64,000 nucleotides of DNA from Typhlomys cinereus (Eukaryota; Chordata; Mammalia; Rodentia; Platacanthomyidae): contig JALPQD010000408.1 in the NCBI GenBank assembly GCA_023101885.1, forward strand, positions 1,293,019 through 1,357,018, given 5' to 3'. Both the position numbers and the translations under genes were made by a program. Shown here piece by piece: positions 20,591-33,455 of the stretch. Below the pieces are notes generated by a model. It was not told where the DNA came from. It saw nothing but the letters and a program-made list of their open reading frames with translations, and ran no database searches. Position 1 is the first letter of the stretch; every line of letters begins with the position of its first letter.

Positions 20591-22489
20591 TATATATGAA
20601 GAATGCTTTCAAACCACAGCTGAATGCATCTGCAAAAAAAATTTCTATTCCTGCATAGTTAATTGCAGAGAAGATAAATTTTTGAGTATTTTTGTATCTC
20701 TCTTTTGGTCTATGTTCACAATATAGCTACCTGCATACTGTGATACACTTTTTGGTTGAAGTTTTTTTTTTTTTATTACTTTTTAAATTCATCATCTAAG
20801 GATTTCCAGAGATCGATGAACTGAATTTATGTGGGGGCATTTGAACCATACACTTGCCGTTGCATGCAGTTGCAAACTCTGAATGATTTTGCTTAAAGGT
20901 TGCATTACACCACTGAGCAAGTGGATTTAAACACACCTACACATATGTCCCTTCGGAGAATGACTGGCTCTGTGCTCAAGCCCTCTAGGTAACTGCAGTC
21001 TTAGAACTTCACAGTAACACAGGAAAGGGATGGTGACTATGAGCTTTAGCTCGCCCACCTTGTGCATCTAACTTGGAAAAACACTGGCTACTTGGAAAAT
21101 CACTGGAACAAATAATCAAAAAATCAATTTGCAAGCACCTAGTGGGCCACAGGGTACTGGGTAATCATCCCACACCACTTTGTGAAAAACAAAGCTTATG
21201 GGATGAATCTAATTTCCTTTTGTCACAGAGGGATGGGTGGATGGGGGAGAGGTCAAGATTTCTATCCTGACTTACAGAAGCCTGGAATTTTGCTACTTGT
21301 TGTGCACCCACTAAATATATGTGGGGAAGATTATTATTGCTGCTTGGGTGAGAAGGGGCTCCACCCCAATCCAGTGGGTAACTTAGACTCGAAGTGCCCC
21401 AAACTCACCTATTCCACCTCAGTCTTCTCTCCCGGTTCCTTGTTGTCTAAGGAGTCATCTAGGTTCTCTGGGTGCAGGTGATGTTATCCTTCTGTTCCCC
21501 AATTTCCTCTACTCTAAAATGGGGAAAATAACAGGAAGACTGAATGGGAACATGTATATAAAGTGCTTGGCTTACACCCTGTTTAGTTCCTTCCTCCTAT
21601 GCTGTCATTCCATCTGGTTACAACCTAACATTCATCACCACCTCTTTGATGGCGCTTGCTGGTCACTGAGTACTGTTTCAAGGGTTCCCACAGTGGCTTT
21701 CCTAACTTCAATCTGTCCCATTTTCTGGCTCCCTCCCCTGCTCTGTCAGCATTCCTGTTGAAGGTGAACTTTCCCAGTTGTCTTTTCCATCTCAGGGCCT
21801 CTCCTCTGTTGGCTGTCTCTTTTTAAGTCTTGCTCTTAGCTTAGAGGCCATTTCCTCCTCAAGTTTCCCCTGCCCTGGGCAATGCACAGGAAGCTCTGCA
21901 GTTCCCCTCATAGAATTCCACCACACATGCTCTGGTCCCTGTAGGTTATGTGTTCCAGTGCCATTGGGCAGCAGGCAGGACAGATTTTCTAGTATGTGCT
22001 GAGTAATGTGGGAGCAAGACAGAGCTTTACTGTTCGTTCCAGGCTAGAAAAAGTCACTGGATTCTCTGCTGTGGTCAGCACAAGTCACTTTCTCTGGGAC
22101 GATTCCAAACCTCACCCTTGGGATTCGGTAGCTTTGTCACAAAAGGAAATTTTTCCCTTGCAGATTCACATAGCTCCTGTCATACTTGCCCAGAATTTGA
22201 AAGCACAGTCATTCCAAGATCATTCTCACTTCCGACACCAAGTGCAATTCTAGGAGGCTTCTCAAACCACCTCCCAGCTTCACAATGTTTCAGAACTTAC
22301 TTGGGTTGCGGTTTATTACAGAGAAATTCTGATTAATATCAGCAAAAGATCTTTGAAGGTTGTAAACACAAAGAGTGTTTTTCTCCCCCAAACATATTAT
22401 ACTCCTGGCTTTGATGTGTGACCACATTCATGGAATGTTGTCAACCAGGGATGCTCACCTGGGATTGCAGACCATAGTTTGTTATTGTG
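20591..22489. other. Unique-looking DNA with one MIR
   Basis: No gene is supported. Short ORFs carry no recognisable domain. One MIR remnant is listed separately. Confidence 0.4.
21485..21582 (+). mobile_element. MIR remnant
   Basis: CCAATTTCCTCTACTCTAAAATGGGGAAAATAAC and TGTATATAAAGTGCTTGGC match the central and 3' part of MIR in sense orientation. Confidence 0.65.
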
Positions 22490-22716
22490 TTTTGTTTTGT
22501 CTTTTGTTTTTCTGAGACAAGGTCTCATGTAGAGGGCCTCGAGCTTGCTGGTAGCTACGGATAACCTTAGATGTCTGTCCCTCCTTCTTCTACCTCCCGA
22601 ATGCTGTATGGCAGGTATGTGTACATCACACACAGCTTATGTGATTCTGAGGCGCAGACTTAGGGCCGTAAGTGCAAGGTAAGCACTCCAGTAGCTCAGC
22701 TACATCCCCAGCTATA
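22490..22716 (-). mobile_element. B4-like SINE (ID plus B1)
   Basis: Antisense B1 left arm (TTTTTCTGAGACAAGGTCTC) is followed at the right by an antisense ID head (AAGTGCAAGGTAAGCACTCC...AGCTCAGCTACATCCCCAGC). This fused structure is that of B4. Confidence 0.7.
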
Positions 22717-23214
22717 GTTTCTATTGGTGCTTGGTTACATAGGCCTGAATAATGGGTTGTCCGTGTAATTCAACTCAATCTCCAATTATATCGATGTAAT
22801 ACGACTCCAGCCCTGACTCAGAGTCTCATGTGTGGTCTTTCTGGCATGGCCACCTCCTACTCTAAGACCACTGGGTATGGTCAGATGAACTTTACAATAC
22901 GGGGGTCATCGGCCATAAACGAAGATGCCTACCTCCTTTGAGTTGTGAAATAGATCATCTTCCAGAAATCAAGGCCTATGGATAAGGCCAAATCTTTTAC
23001 TGCTGTCATTTCCTGTAGTTTTCTTCTCAACAGACACAGAGGAGAGGGGGCTGAATGAGAATGAGAACGAGAGCTCAGGACGGCAGCTTCACAGAGCCTG
23101 GACGTACTTGCTCTGGCATCTCTTTCCTCTGCCCTCCAGGTGTCATAGGAGGAAGTTGCAGAAAGGGTGGAGGTGGGGGTCTAGAAAGAAGAGCAGGGTT
23201 TCTCTTTTCTCTCT
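22717..23214. other. No gene recognised
   Basis: Unique-looking sequence, no ORF of note. Confidence 0.4.
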
Positions 23215-23382
23215 TTTTTTACATTTGAGTGTGTGTGCACATGTGTACATGCATGTGGTATGTTCCCATGGCACATGTGTGAAAGGGAGAGCAAGTTGCA
23301 GCAATCAGTTCTCTGTCAAGTGATCTCCAGGGACTGAACTCGGGTTGGCAGGCCTGGCAGCAAGCGTCTTTACCACGTGCTC
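23215..23382 (-). mobile_element. B3-like SINE
   Basis: TG/CATG-rich tail, then AGTTCTCTGTCAAGTGATCT and an antisense head TGAACTCGGGTTGGCAGGCC...CGTCTTTACCACGTGCTCC. Confidence 0.6.
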
Positions 23383-23411
23383 CATATTGCAGACTCTGGG
23401 CCTAAGAAATT

Positions 23412-23437
23412 TGTGTGTGTGTGTGCGCGCGCGCGCG
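23412..23437. repeat. (TG)6(CG)7 alternating tract
   Basis: A TG run changes directly to a run of seven CG dinucleotides. Uninterrupted CG repeats are rare in methylated mammalian DNA and are the strongest Z-DNA-forming sequence in this window. Confidence 0.95.
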
Positions 23438-24797
23438 CGTTTTCCTTACTATGTTCCTGGTTGTCTCATGAAGATAAACTCTGAATCTTACAATGGAAAC
23501 AGTGGCTCCTTGAGCCTCCTGCCTCCTCTGAAAGGCAGGAATCAATCACTTCCGCTGGAAGCTCAGAAACAAGGTCATAGAATTGGAATATCGGTTGGTG
23601 TGGCGAAGGGGTCCACTCGGCTTGGTGCGGATCTTGTGGCATTGAACAGCAGACCTGAGGACCTGGCCTCATGGGGGAGCCCCTGGGTGGGCTCAGCAGT
23701 ATCGGTTCATTTCCTACAGCCAGCCCAGCTGCCTCTGTCCCCGCACTCAAGCTCGTCCACTCTACTTGGCAAAGGTGGCGAGCCCAGCATCCACTGCTGG
23801 CCCGATGTCTTCCACCCAGTGTTCGTCATTCTAAGCTCCAGTAGGAGGAGGCGGGAGTGTACTTCAACACAGGAGATTCTGTGTGCATCACACGTGGCCA
23901 TCGAGTCCCCGGCAGGAACGGTGAAGCTGAAGGTTATCAGAAGCCGGAGTGATTTTCCACTACTGTCCTGATTGGGGTTAATGGATTCAAGGGAGGCAGA
24001 GGCAGCAGAGCAGGGAGGGAAGTGCAGAAGGAATAATCAGAACGTGGCAACAGCTGGGTGGTGGGGTGTGAAGAGAAGGCATGATTGTTGACAACTTCAA
24101 AATGATAAGCGTCCCCAGAGAGATGCCGAAGTGGGGCAGGGAGAATGAGATTTATCTCCGCTGACACATCGGAGGCACTGCTGGGCTGTCTAAGTGGAGC
24201 AACTGCGAGGACAGGAAACACAGGCGGGGACACCTGCGAAAGCAGACACCTGGCGGGCGCGGTAATTGCCAGGCGGATCGGAGGCGCGGGGGTTTCCTGA
24301 AGGAGCAGCGCGGGCTGTTTTAAGCCGTGGGTGGTGGGAGGGCAGAGAGGGGCTTGCGCAAAGGCAGGTGTGAAGGGCTGTGGCCCGCTCAGGGGCGGGT
24401 GCCAGGGGCCCTGATCTGCAAGAGCAGGTAATAAACCTTCAGGCCAGCCCTGGCGGAAGCCTTAAGCAGGTGGAATGCGCGCTGGACCTCCATTCCCATC
24501 ATGCTCCGCACAGGCTTCACCTTTCCCATGATTATGCGCAGGCAGGAAAGTGTCTGGAGGAAGGTGTGAGTTTTTGCAATTTGTGAAAAGTGACACATAA
24601 GCCAGCAGGGGCCCTGGATGGCTTGCTAGACTTTCACTTTTCAAATAAGTCTTGGGCAATAAAGCCTGCAAATTTTCCAGTCCCTCCTGATCTTGCTGCA
24701 TCATGTAAGGGACCTGTTCACCAAAGATGCAGTGATAAGTTTGCAACGGTGTGGCACAGATGTGGCACAGGTGTGACACAGGTTGGGAAGGTGCTTT
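23438..24797. other. No gene; small CpG-rich patch near 24.24-24.42 kb
   Basis: ORFs on both strands have no recognisable domain. 24240-24420 is locally GC- and CpG-rich (GGCGGGCGCGG, GGAGGCGCGGGGG) but too short to call a CpG island by eye. Confidence 0.35.
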
Positions 24798-25022
24798 GAC
24801 ACAAGTTTCATCATTGAACAAATGGTAGACACCAAGAGCCACAATCTGTTTCTTGCTTTCATCTACTTCTAGGTTCTACTTCCAGAAACTCTGTCTTTGA
24901 TACTTTGCTTCAGGTGTCATCACTGAACACATAGTACCCACCAACCTATAATACGTTTCTTGTTTTCATCTGCTTCTAGAGTATACTTCTACTTCTAGAA
25001 GCTATATCTTGGATACCTGGAG
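24798..25022. repeat. Imperfect 109-bp tandem duplication
   Basis: TCATCATTGAACAAATGGTAGACACC (from 24808) recurs with changes at 24917. The following CTTTCATCTACTTCTAG and CTTTGATAC segments recur in the same order. Confidence 0.7.
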
Positions 25023-25089
25023 TATCAAAGAGGGTCAAAGATACTGCACTGTTCCCCTTCATAGCATCATTGAATTGAAGGTATTCAAA

Positions 25090-25400
25090 ATGATGGGCTA
25101 AGGAGATGAGTCAGTTGGTCAAGTTGAAAAGCTGAGTTTGGATCCCCAGCACATGCTTTATAAAAAGCTGATGAGTATCTGTAATCCTCGTGCTGGGGAG
25201 GTGGAAACAGGAAGGTCCCTAAGGAATGCTGGCCGGCCAGTCTAGTCAAATCAGCGAACACCAGGCTCATGAGAAAAATTAGGTGGAGAGTGACTGAGAA
25301 GGATGCCTAATGTTCTTCTCTGGCCTCCGTGTATACTTGCATGCACTTGCTTATTTGGATACACATGTACACACACGTGAACATATACAACCCACATAAA
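25090..25400 (+). mobile_element. B3-like SINE, sense
   Basis: Head remnant GGCTAAGGAGATGAGTCAGTTGG, AGTTTGGATCCCCAGC, a GGCCAGTCTAGTCAAATCAGCGA body and a CATGCAC/ACACATGTACAC tail. Confidence 0.65.
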
Positions 25401-26159
25401 GTATTGAAAATAACTCACCCCCATCCAAAATATTCAAAATTTTATAGCCAGTATTATTTATAGTCAAGATAATTTAATGACATGGAGAGAAGCAGAATCC
25501 AAAATTGCATGCATAAGTATATAACCTTTGTATAACCTATTTGCATAACCTATTGACATGATTATATAAATAAGTGCACACATACATAAAACAGAAAAGA
25601 AATTTATTGAAATGTCAGCAGTGACTTTTTCTAGGTAGTAGAATTACAAGTGATATGACTTTCTCTTATAGCCACATAATTTTCCAACTTTGAGGAAATG
25701 AAAACATAATTGTGTTTGTAATCATGTATTAGCACAAGAATCTTGTGATAAATCTTTTGACTGAATACACGAGAGACAAATTGTTCAAGTGGTCAACCAC
25801 TTAGTGAGAACGATCATGTCTGGGACGTGGGAAGAACTGACCAGGTTCCTCACCTAGCGAGTCCCTTGGAAAGCGAGCTCATCATCAACAACACCAGAAT
25901 GGAAAACAAAACTCTGGTTCAAAGGACTTGTATTCAAACCCTAAACATGCATCAGCTCTTTCTGAGAGGATTTTGGCTGTCCATATCTGCTATAGAAGGT
26001 TGGAAACAGCTGTAGGCCTGAACCTCCAAGGATTTTCTAGAGAATGGGAAAAGCTATCTTCTGTGACATTTAGGCTATGGAAGCCACCAGCAAGGGGAGG
26101 TAGAGGGAAGATGATGCCAGTGATTCTTTTGTAACGATGTGGATTATTTTTAATTTTTA
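25401..26159. other. No gene recognised
   Basis: AT-rich unique-looking DNA. Confidence 0.4.
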
Positions 26160-26403
26160 AATTTATTCTCTGTGTGTGTGTATATGTGTGTTTCTATGGA
26201 GGACCAAGGGTGACTTTAGGAATCATCCTGGATTGCTTCTATCTCATTTCTGCATCACTCTGGGATTTCCCAGGCTCTGCCCACCAGGACCAGAAGTGCA
26301 GGCCACTGCCATTTCTGTCTGGTGTTTTTATGTGGGACCTGGGATCTGAACTCAGGACCTGCTTGTGAGGCAGAGTCTTAACCCCTGAGCCATTCTCCAG
26401 CCC
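26160..26403 (-). mobile_element. B2-like SINE (main family)
   Basis: Short TG tail, complete body close to consensus and antisense head ending TCCAGCCC. It lies immediately beside a second SINE in the same orientation. Confidence 0.88.
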
Positions 26404-26439
26404 TGGATCTTTTTTTTTTTTTAATCTAATTTAAAAACA

Positions 26440-26459
26440 TTTTTTAAATTTATTCAGTG

Positions 26460-26497
<38 letters not shown>

Positions 26498-26694
26498 ACC
26501 ACGGGTGAATTAGAGAATCACCATGGACCACCTCTACCTTCTCCTTGTTTACTCTGCCCCAGGATTCACAGGCTCCGCCCTATCAGGACCAGAAACGCAG
26601 GCCGCCCCTGCTTCCACCTGGGGTCTAGGAACTGAACTCAGGACCTTCCGCCTGCAAGGCAAAGGCTTAACCCCTGAGCCACCTCTCCAGCCCC
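26440..26694 (-). mobile_element. B2-like SINE, CpG-rich subfamily
   Basis: TTTATTCAGTGCATGTG(TG)n, AACCACGGGTGAATTAGAG and CACAGGCTCCGCCC identify the second subfamily. Several CpGs have already decayed and a short deletion is present near GGGGTCTAGG, so it is older than the copies at 18946 and 48219. Confidence 0.88.
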
Positions 26695-28647
26695 TTAAAT
26701 TTAGTTTTAGGAACTGACTTCTATATAAAAAAATTATTTGAATGTTTTCAAAGTTTCCAGTAGTTAATTTGAAAAAAAATCATAGCTCAAGAAAGGAAGT
26801 GGGGGATAAGATTAGAAGAAGGGGAGAGGGGGAAGTAAGACTGTTGGATGCCTGCTGGGCGGCCAGTCTGGCATGTGCATTAATCATGCCAGTGATTGGC
26901 AGGGAGGTGCTGTCCTCCTTCTCTTCCTTCTATTCTTCCCCTTCCTCCTCCTTGTCCTTTCTGTAGATAAATAAACGAGGATTTGAAGAAAATGCAAAAT
27001 TTCTCCCAGGGCCACAACCACTCACTGCCAAAGTTATGTTCCCACATAAGACGAAGCTACTGTAAGGCTGTCAAACTGCTCTGCCTTCCCTGGTTTATTA
27101 GTTCTCTAGAAACCTAGTTCTGCTTCACTGTGATTTCAGATACTCATGGAGATACAAAGAAGAACTGTAACAGACTTCACCGACTTCCCCGAAAGAGCCC
27201 CAAATACTTAGGGACTGCTAAGGTCCACACAGGCTCTGAGTTGAAGCAGTCACCATGCTTAGCCTGATTTATATAAATTGTCAGTAAAGATCCTGACTGT
27301 AAAGTGTCCTCTGAGTGCTTTAGATTTCGGTGCTGGGGATAGTTAGGTGCTCTGTGTATTTATTTTTTCAGCTACAGGGAAAGAACTTCGTAGAACTGGT
27401 TGGAAAAGCAGCCAGCTTTTACGGACAGGGAATTTTCCACAGCACTCTTGCCAGAAAGGGAGTGTAAGCTTGGGTTACAAGGCCAAGTGAAAAGGATTTG
27501 CAATGGACTCCATTCAGAGCCGTGTGCTCGGCAACCCTTTACAAAGAGGACCAGCTTTTGTGCTAACTAAAGCCTAGTGGAAGTAGCCAAGGGTCTCCAA
27601 CCAGACCTGCTTGCTTCTTAAACAATTCCAGCTGGTTAGGAATCTTGCCAGAGAAGCTGCAGTGTCCAGAGTGGACAGAAACTGGGCAAGAACGGTGCCC
27701 GTAGTGCCAGGCCTTCTGCTCCTTTCTAGGTCCTCCTCCCCCCCAATCTACTCAAGTTAGTGGCTTATGGCCCAAGCAGCAGTCAGAGAGCAAATCCAAG
27801 ACCTTTGATCCTTAGAGCATCCCCAAGGGCAACCGAATGTGTTTTACCCAACTTAGATGGGAGAGAAGTCAGCCACATGAGGGGAGAAAAGGAACAGAGA
27901 ACCCGGCAGGCTGCACCAGAGTCCACCTGTGATGCCACAGACACACAGTCTACCTTGAACAACCCAGGAGGTCCTTGTTGCCTCCTCCATGTGCCCGCGG
28001 AGACATGAAGTCTGTAGTTTTCTTCCAGACACCGTTTCCCCCCAAGTCCAAGCCAATTGCCCTCACTTACCAGCCTTTGCATTGTGAGCTCCAGTTGTTG
28101 GTGACTCGCTTTGGTTAGTGTGTTGGACCTGCAAAGGCTCCTTCCTTACGGTTCTTATTCTCTTTTAATTTGCTATTTGGAAATAATTACAGACTTAAAA
28201 GAAGTTGCCAAACACTTGAGTTTTGATAATTACCCTAGAGAGCCGTGGACGTGACACGACTCTCTGATAGGTCTGTTTGTTCAAGGAAGGAAGCGGATTG
28301 AGAAAAAGAGGAATTGAATCAAGTAAGAGAGTAGGTGTCAATGGACTCTTGGGACTGAGCATTTTTGTATGTCGTGTTTTAAAGGTGGAGAGCTATATCT
28401 CAACGCTAAGCTTTTCATTCTGCCTTCATGACGCTGTGGTCTAAATTTCATTTTCCCCTTTTATTATTTTGTCTTATATGACATCAGTCTCTTTCCAACC
28501 TGTAAAAGTAGCAATTGTTTCTGCTAGCCCTTAAATAACTGCTATGTGATTCTCTACATAGAAATTCATTTTCATCAGACTCCCCAGGGCTTTCCAAATC
28601 CAGCTGAGGAGGAGGAGAGGACGAGGAGGACGAGAGAGATAACTTCT
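26695..28647. other. No gene recognised
   Basis: The longest near-repeat-free stretch in this part of the window. No ORF with recognisable domains is seen, and no splice-supported exon could be drawn. Confidence 0.4.
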
Positions 28648-28958
28648 TAGGGCTAGGAGAGGCTCCGAGCGGTAAAGCAGCTGCTCTACAGGGCTAGGGA
28701 GAGTTCAATCCTCAGGCCCATTTAGACTAAAGAAAGGCTGTGCTGCATGTGCCTACAGGCATGGGGGTGGAGACCCAAGAATCTCAGAGATCCAGCCGGT
28801 CACCATTTACGAAGCAGAAGCATAAAGAGATGGTCTCTGTAGGTTGGAACCACAAGAGGTCTTCTACCTCCACAAGCGTGCTGCACACCTCATTTACACA
28901 GACGTACACATTCATATACTCACGGTCACATATCACACGCTTACACATACATTCGTCC

Positions 28959-29000
<42 letters not shown>

Positions 29001-29030
29001 GACACACTTAATTCTTACAAAAATTTAAAT
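28648..29030 (+). mobile_element. B3-like SINE remnant with (CA)n tail
   Basis: A degenerate sense head (GCGGTAAAGCAGCTGCTCTAC, AGTTCAATCCTCAGGCCC) leads to a (CA)n run at 28959-29000. The middle is poorly preserved. Confidence 0.5.
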
Positions 29031-29137
29031 GGCAACAGCAAAACGCTACCTTGATATCATTTGTCAAATAACCATAAGGAATGTGAAGAACGTTCAGTGT
29101 GCAACCTAGACTATTTTGTGGATGGCTGACAATGTTG

Positions 29138-29508
29138 GCGTCATGGTTGGAATGTAAGTTGTCCCACATAGGCTTGTGTGTTTGAACTCTTAGTTGATGT
29201 TTGCAAAGGTTGTGGCACTTTTGGGAAGTGGAGCATTGTTGGAGGAAGGAGCAGGGAGGGGCCTTGAGGATGGTCAGCCCCACCCTGCTGCCGTTACAGT
29301 TCTGCTCTTGCAGCTTGCAGCTTGCTCTCTTGGTCTCCATGATGATGTGACTTAAGTCACCTCCAGCTTTAGGCAGCCAGCCATGCCCTTTCCCATCATA
29401 ATTGACTGTATCTGTCTTCTGGAACCATAAGCCAAGTAAATCTCCCTTTCGCTCTTAAACTGTATTTGAGTTTTGTCTCATAGCAACAGAGAAGAGTAAC
29501 TGAGACGG
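29138..29508 (+). mobile_element. ORR1/MT-like ERVL-MaLR solo LTR
   Basis: Starts near ATGGTTGGAATGTAAGTTGTCCCAC, contains AAGGTTGTGGCACTTTTGGG and GGGGCCTTGAGGATGGTCAG, and ends TCATAGCAACAGAGAAGAGTAACTGAGAC. The whole layout matches the LTR at 5020-5371. Confidence 0.75.
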
Positions 29509-29885
29509 TTGGCTAAGAAAGAAAAAGCTACCTACTACTAGAATCATATTTCCTGTGCAAGGCCCAGGTAGCCATTGCTTTAGGCTAAGACAGACCACCA
29601 GCTGACCCTGATGGAGAAGATGGGTGTAGGGTCACTGGCCTGCAGTCAGCCTTGTCCCTTTGCCACCAGTGTCGCCCACTGAAGGATCTAAAGGAGAAAG
29701 TGAGAAATGAAAGTCAGCAGGAGGCTGGTGATGCAGGGCATTGGCTGGTGGTGCCAACGTCTGGAGATGGCTGATCACATGGGATCAATCCCCATGCCGT
29801 GTGAATTTCCTTCAGGAAAAAACAGTTAGAGCAACTGGATAATTTATCTCTCACATGCATTCAATACACTTATACCTGGATGTTC
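29509..29885. other. No gene recognised
   Basis: Mixed sequence. A weak SINE-head resemblance occurs near 29760-29800 (GGAGATGGCTGATCACATGG), not enough to call. Confidence 0.35.
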
Positions 29886-29902
29886 TTGCCATACTCTAAT
29901 TT

Positions 29903-29947
<45 letters not shown>

Positions 29948-30180
29948 TAGAAGGTATCGTGTGTCCCTGTGGAGAACCAAAGATGACTCTGGGAATCATC
30001 CTGGATTGCTTCTACCTCATTTTTGCTTTGCTCTGGGATTTCCCAGGCTCTGCCTTCCAGAGTCATAAGTATACACCGCCACCATTTCTGCCTGCCATTT
30101 TCATGTGAGATCTGGGATCTGAACTCAGGTCCTTCTGCTTGCAAAGCAGAGTCTTAACCCCTGAGCCATAACTCCAGCCC
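29886..30180 (-). mobile_element. B2-like SINE (main family)
   Basis: (TG)n at 29905-29944, body and antisense head ending CCAGCCC. Confidence 0.88.
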
Positions 30181-32829
30181 AAAGCATATTTGTTTTCAGA
30201 AAATAGTTTTGATATATGCAGTAAGTTGACAGTATTGTTTCCAAGTCAACTCCAATACAGAAATTGAGCTAAAAGGGAAGTGCGACATGTCGTGATGAGT
30301 GCTCCTGTCTCTTTCTTGTGTATCAGAAGAATACTTATGTGCATAGCTGTCTACTTGGGTTTTTACCTAGCACATGGGAAAAACTGGTGGAATGAGGCAT
30401 ATTAGTGTAAGGCACCTTGGGAAATCACAGAACATGAATTCTGCTCCTGCTGTCCGTACTTCTTAGGCCTAAGGTCCCTCTCTGGAGAAGAAACTGTCTC
30501 CAAGGGCAGCTGCCCCCAACTGGAGCTGGGCAAGGAAAGCCCTAAGGTGCAAGGCTCCAGGGCCCACCTACTCCAGCCTCGCTCTTGGTGTGGCTATTTC
30601 CTGCAGGACCGTCCCAAGCCTTGGGAGCCAGTGGCACTTTCTCATCCCTAGGCTGGGAAAAGACCTCTGCCCCTTTCTGTGCTTCTGATTAGAGATGCTA
30701 GGCCTGAGAGGCGAGGGAAGCCTGGAGGCCGCCCGAGCTGCGAGAAGGAATGTACAGTAGAGCTTTCAAGATCTTAGTCATCGGTAAATACGGCTATTAT
30801 GCCCGCTGTCTGGATGCAGCTCTCTTCTGTTGGGCAGTCAGTGGTTGCCATGGATATGGCTTTCCTTGGAGGCCCACAACCAGGGAGGATTTAAGTAAAT
30901 CCTGATGGGTCAACATTACCATAAAACAGAAATGAAAAAGAAAAGGGGGGGGGAAAAAAAAGGAAAAGGAAAAGAAAAGAAAAAAGGCACACTTTCTTAG
31001 ATAACTCCAGTGAAATCCTTAGGACTTCATGGCCAGAAGTAAAGGGATCCACCTTCTAAGCAAGCTTTCAGAATTAGAAAGTCGAGGTGCACTAATGGCT
31101 CCGACTATGGCAAGTAAGTGACAATTACAGCCTACTTGAGTGTTTTGAACTCTATGAAACTGCATATTTTTCTCTTGCCAGTGCTTGTTTTTCAGAATGC
31201 TTCTTGATTTGTGTTGGCAAAGATGTGCCCTATTCTAACATTTAACAACTAACCTGTGCTCGAAGTAAGCAATAGTTGTTTCTGTTTGGCACCAGAGACC
31301 CGGTGACATTTGGTAATGATGATGGATAGATTGAATTAAGGAGGCTGAAATAAAGCAAAAGAGGAAGAGGGACTTGTTTATGCTCCTGTGTCTTTGAAGA
31401 CATGCAAAGTTTCTGGGATGACTCGAAAGTCATTTCAAGGAAGAGACTGCCCCTCTGTAAAGAGGGGATTGGAGGCTGCAGAATCGGGTACTGCTGTTGC
31501 TCTGCCATGCGTTGAGCTTCGCTCAAGGACCACATTCTCTTTGGTGGAATGTTCATTGGGGACGTGTCCAAGGATCACACTGTCTTGGCCAAGGTCTAGC
31601 TGCGGACTCTGGAATGAGGATAACAGCCAAGACATACTGGGTCCCTGGCTTCCACAGTGTTCCCGTGGCCATCATCATGAGGAAGGTCCCCCTCCCCTTT
31701 CTTCAACACACAGCCCTTTGTCATCCCTCCCACTTGCTTCCCTGTTCATTGTCACTGAAGGCAACGTACTCTCAATGCAGCAGTTGGAATGATCAGAGAC
31801 CTTTCTGAGAGAAGTAGAAAAAAGGTGATGCTAATTTTCTTCCTGCATGCTTGAGTTTTCACACATTTGTGCTTAGACAGGGGATGAATCCTCAGCCTCT
31901 GCTTTTCTGCCTCTGGACTCTTCCTAGGCCCACCTACGACGTCACCTGGCAACCACTGACACGCCCCCAGTAGAAACTTTTGATCTGTTTGCCTTAGGAT
32001 CCTGCGCTAAGTCCTCTGGACAGTAATACGGCTGCCTCTTGCCGCCAGGGTCAGGGGATGAAGAAGAGAAGCTCGTGCCCATGCTGCCTCTCACAGAGCA
32101 GGTAGAAATGGACTAAGCACACCACATCACATCATAAATGCCTGTGGGGTGAGGTGACTAGAGACATGGCGGACATGGTGATGTTCCACTGAACAAGACC
32201 TCTCAGCTTGACTAGATCTGTTTTGGGGTGAGCATGGGGTCACCACGGTGACTCTGGAAGGAGACGTTGAGTTTCTCAATCATCACTGAGGCTCTGAAGC
32301 ACCACATCAGTTCTGAAAAGGGATTCTTACCCTCCACCCCACCCCTGCCCCGGTCTCCCTAGGGTTCCTGCCAGACTTCTACCACCCAGGATAGATGGAT
32401 GAACTGGAGGCGATGCTGGCCTTTGACCGACCCCAGCCTGATAGAGACAACTTGGAGCGGGATCGAAAGGACGTTCTGACTTATCAAGTCTATATCATGG
32501 GAAAGGGAAGCCCCTGATATTCAGGGTTTCAGATGAGTCTGAAAAGGTCCCTGGAAGGTCATGACACTTGAAATGATACCCTGATTCTATAACCAGGACA
32601 GAGAATCCCACCAAAAAAAGGCTGGTAAAGGAGGCAGGGCGGTGGTGAGGCGAAGCCACCAGAGCTCAGATTTTAAATGAACACAGACAAAAGATGGAAG
32701 GAGGGGCACGTCAGGAAGGGTGTCAGAAGAGAATAGCACATGAGTGTCAGGAAAAGCTGAAGTCCAGAATGTGCTAAGCCTTGTGAAACCGGCAGCTGAC
32801 ACGAGAATAATGGAGCATAGTTTGCGAAG
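30181..32829. other. No gene; mostly unique-looking DNA
   Basis: The largest region without a recognised repeat. A purine-only run with a G9 core lies at about 30931-30986. Overlapping ORFs on both strands near 31.4-31.8 kb have no recognisable domain and are probably chance. Confidence 0.4.
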
Positions 32830-32965
32830 CTTTTTCATGTAAATGATCACATTGATTCTTGTAATAACCCTGCCGGTGGAGATGGGAGTCTTTATCCTCA
32901 GATCGTGCAATGACTTCCCAGAGGCGAAGCTGGGACTGGAGCCCAGATCATCTCAGGCCAAACCT
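32830..32965 (-). mobile_element. MIR remnant, antisense
   Basis: ATTCTTGTAATAACCCTGCCGGTGGAGATGGGAG and GACTTCCCAGAGGCGAAGCTGGGACTGGAGCC read as the reverse of MIR's 3' half and core. Confidence 0.6.
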
Positions 32966-33132
32966 GGGTTCTTCCCACCACCCAACATCATGTTCTTTGT
33001 CATATTGCTTAAAAGTACATTTTTGACTGTTTGGAGCAAGAATGGCCAGAGGAAGCATGCTTAGGGAGATAGTGGAGCGCAGGCAAGTGGCAGAGAGCAA
33101 AATGTCCCTGCCCCCTTTTGTTCTAGCTTATC

Positions 33133-33455
33133 AGTGTCATGGTTTCAATGTCGGTTCTAAGTTAGATGTTAGCGTTTGGGAAGGTTGTGGAGCCATTAGG
33201 AGGGAAAGCTTTGTTGGAACAGCACCTCACAAGGGGTAGACTTTGAGGCCTTGGTAGCTCAGTCCTGCTTCCTCTTGCAGTCCACACTTGCTCTGTGATC
33301 ATCGTTGTGAATTGCGCCGTCTGCCACGCCTTTTCTATCATATGGACTACATCTCCCTCTGGAACCATAAACCAAATAAATCTCTCTATTCTCCCCATAA
33401 GTTGTGTATGAGTGATGTCTCATAGCAGCAGAAAGAAAGTTTAACTGCCACAAGC
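33133..33455 (+). mobile_element. ORR1/MT-like ERVL-MaLR solo LTR
   Basis: GTTTGGGAAGGTTGTGGAGCC, TCTGGAACCATAAACCAAATAAATCTCTC and GTGATGTCTCATAGCAGCAGAAAG are the ordered landmarks of this LTR type. The AAATAAA polyadenylation signal is intact. Confidence 0.7.

Noticed and set aside
23345..23971. 208-codon plus-strand ORF, the longest in the window
   Set aside because: It begins inside a SINE and runs through the CG repeat. No recognisable domain, no codon-periodic feel and competing ORFs on the other strand.
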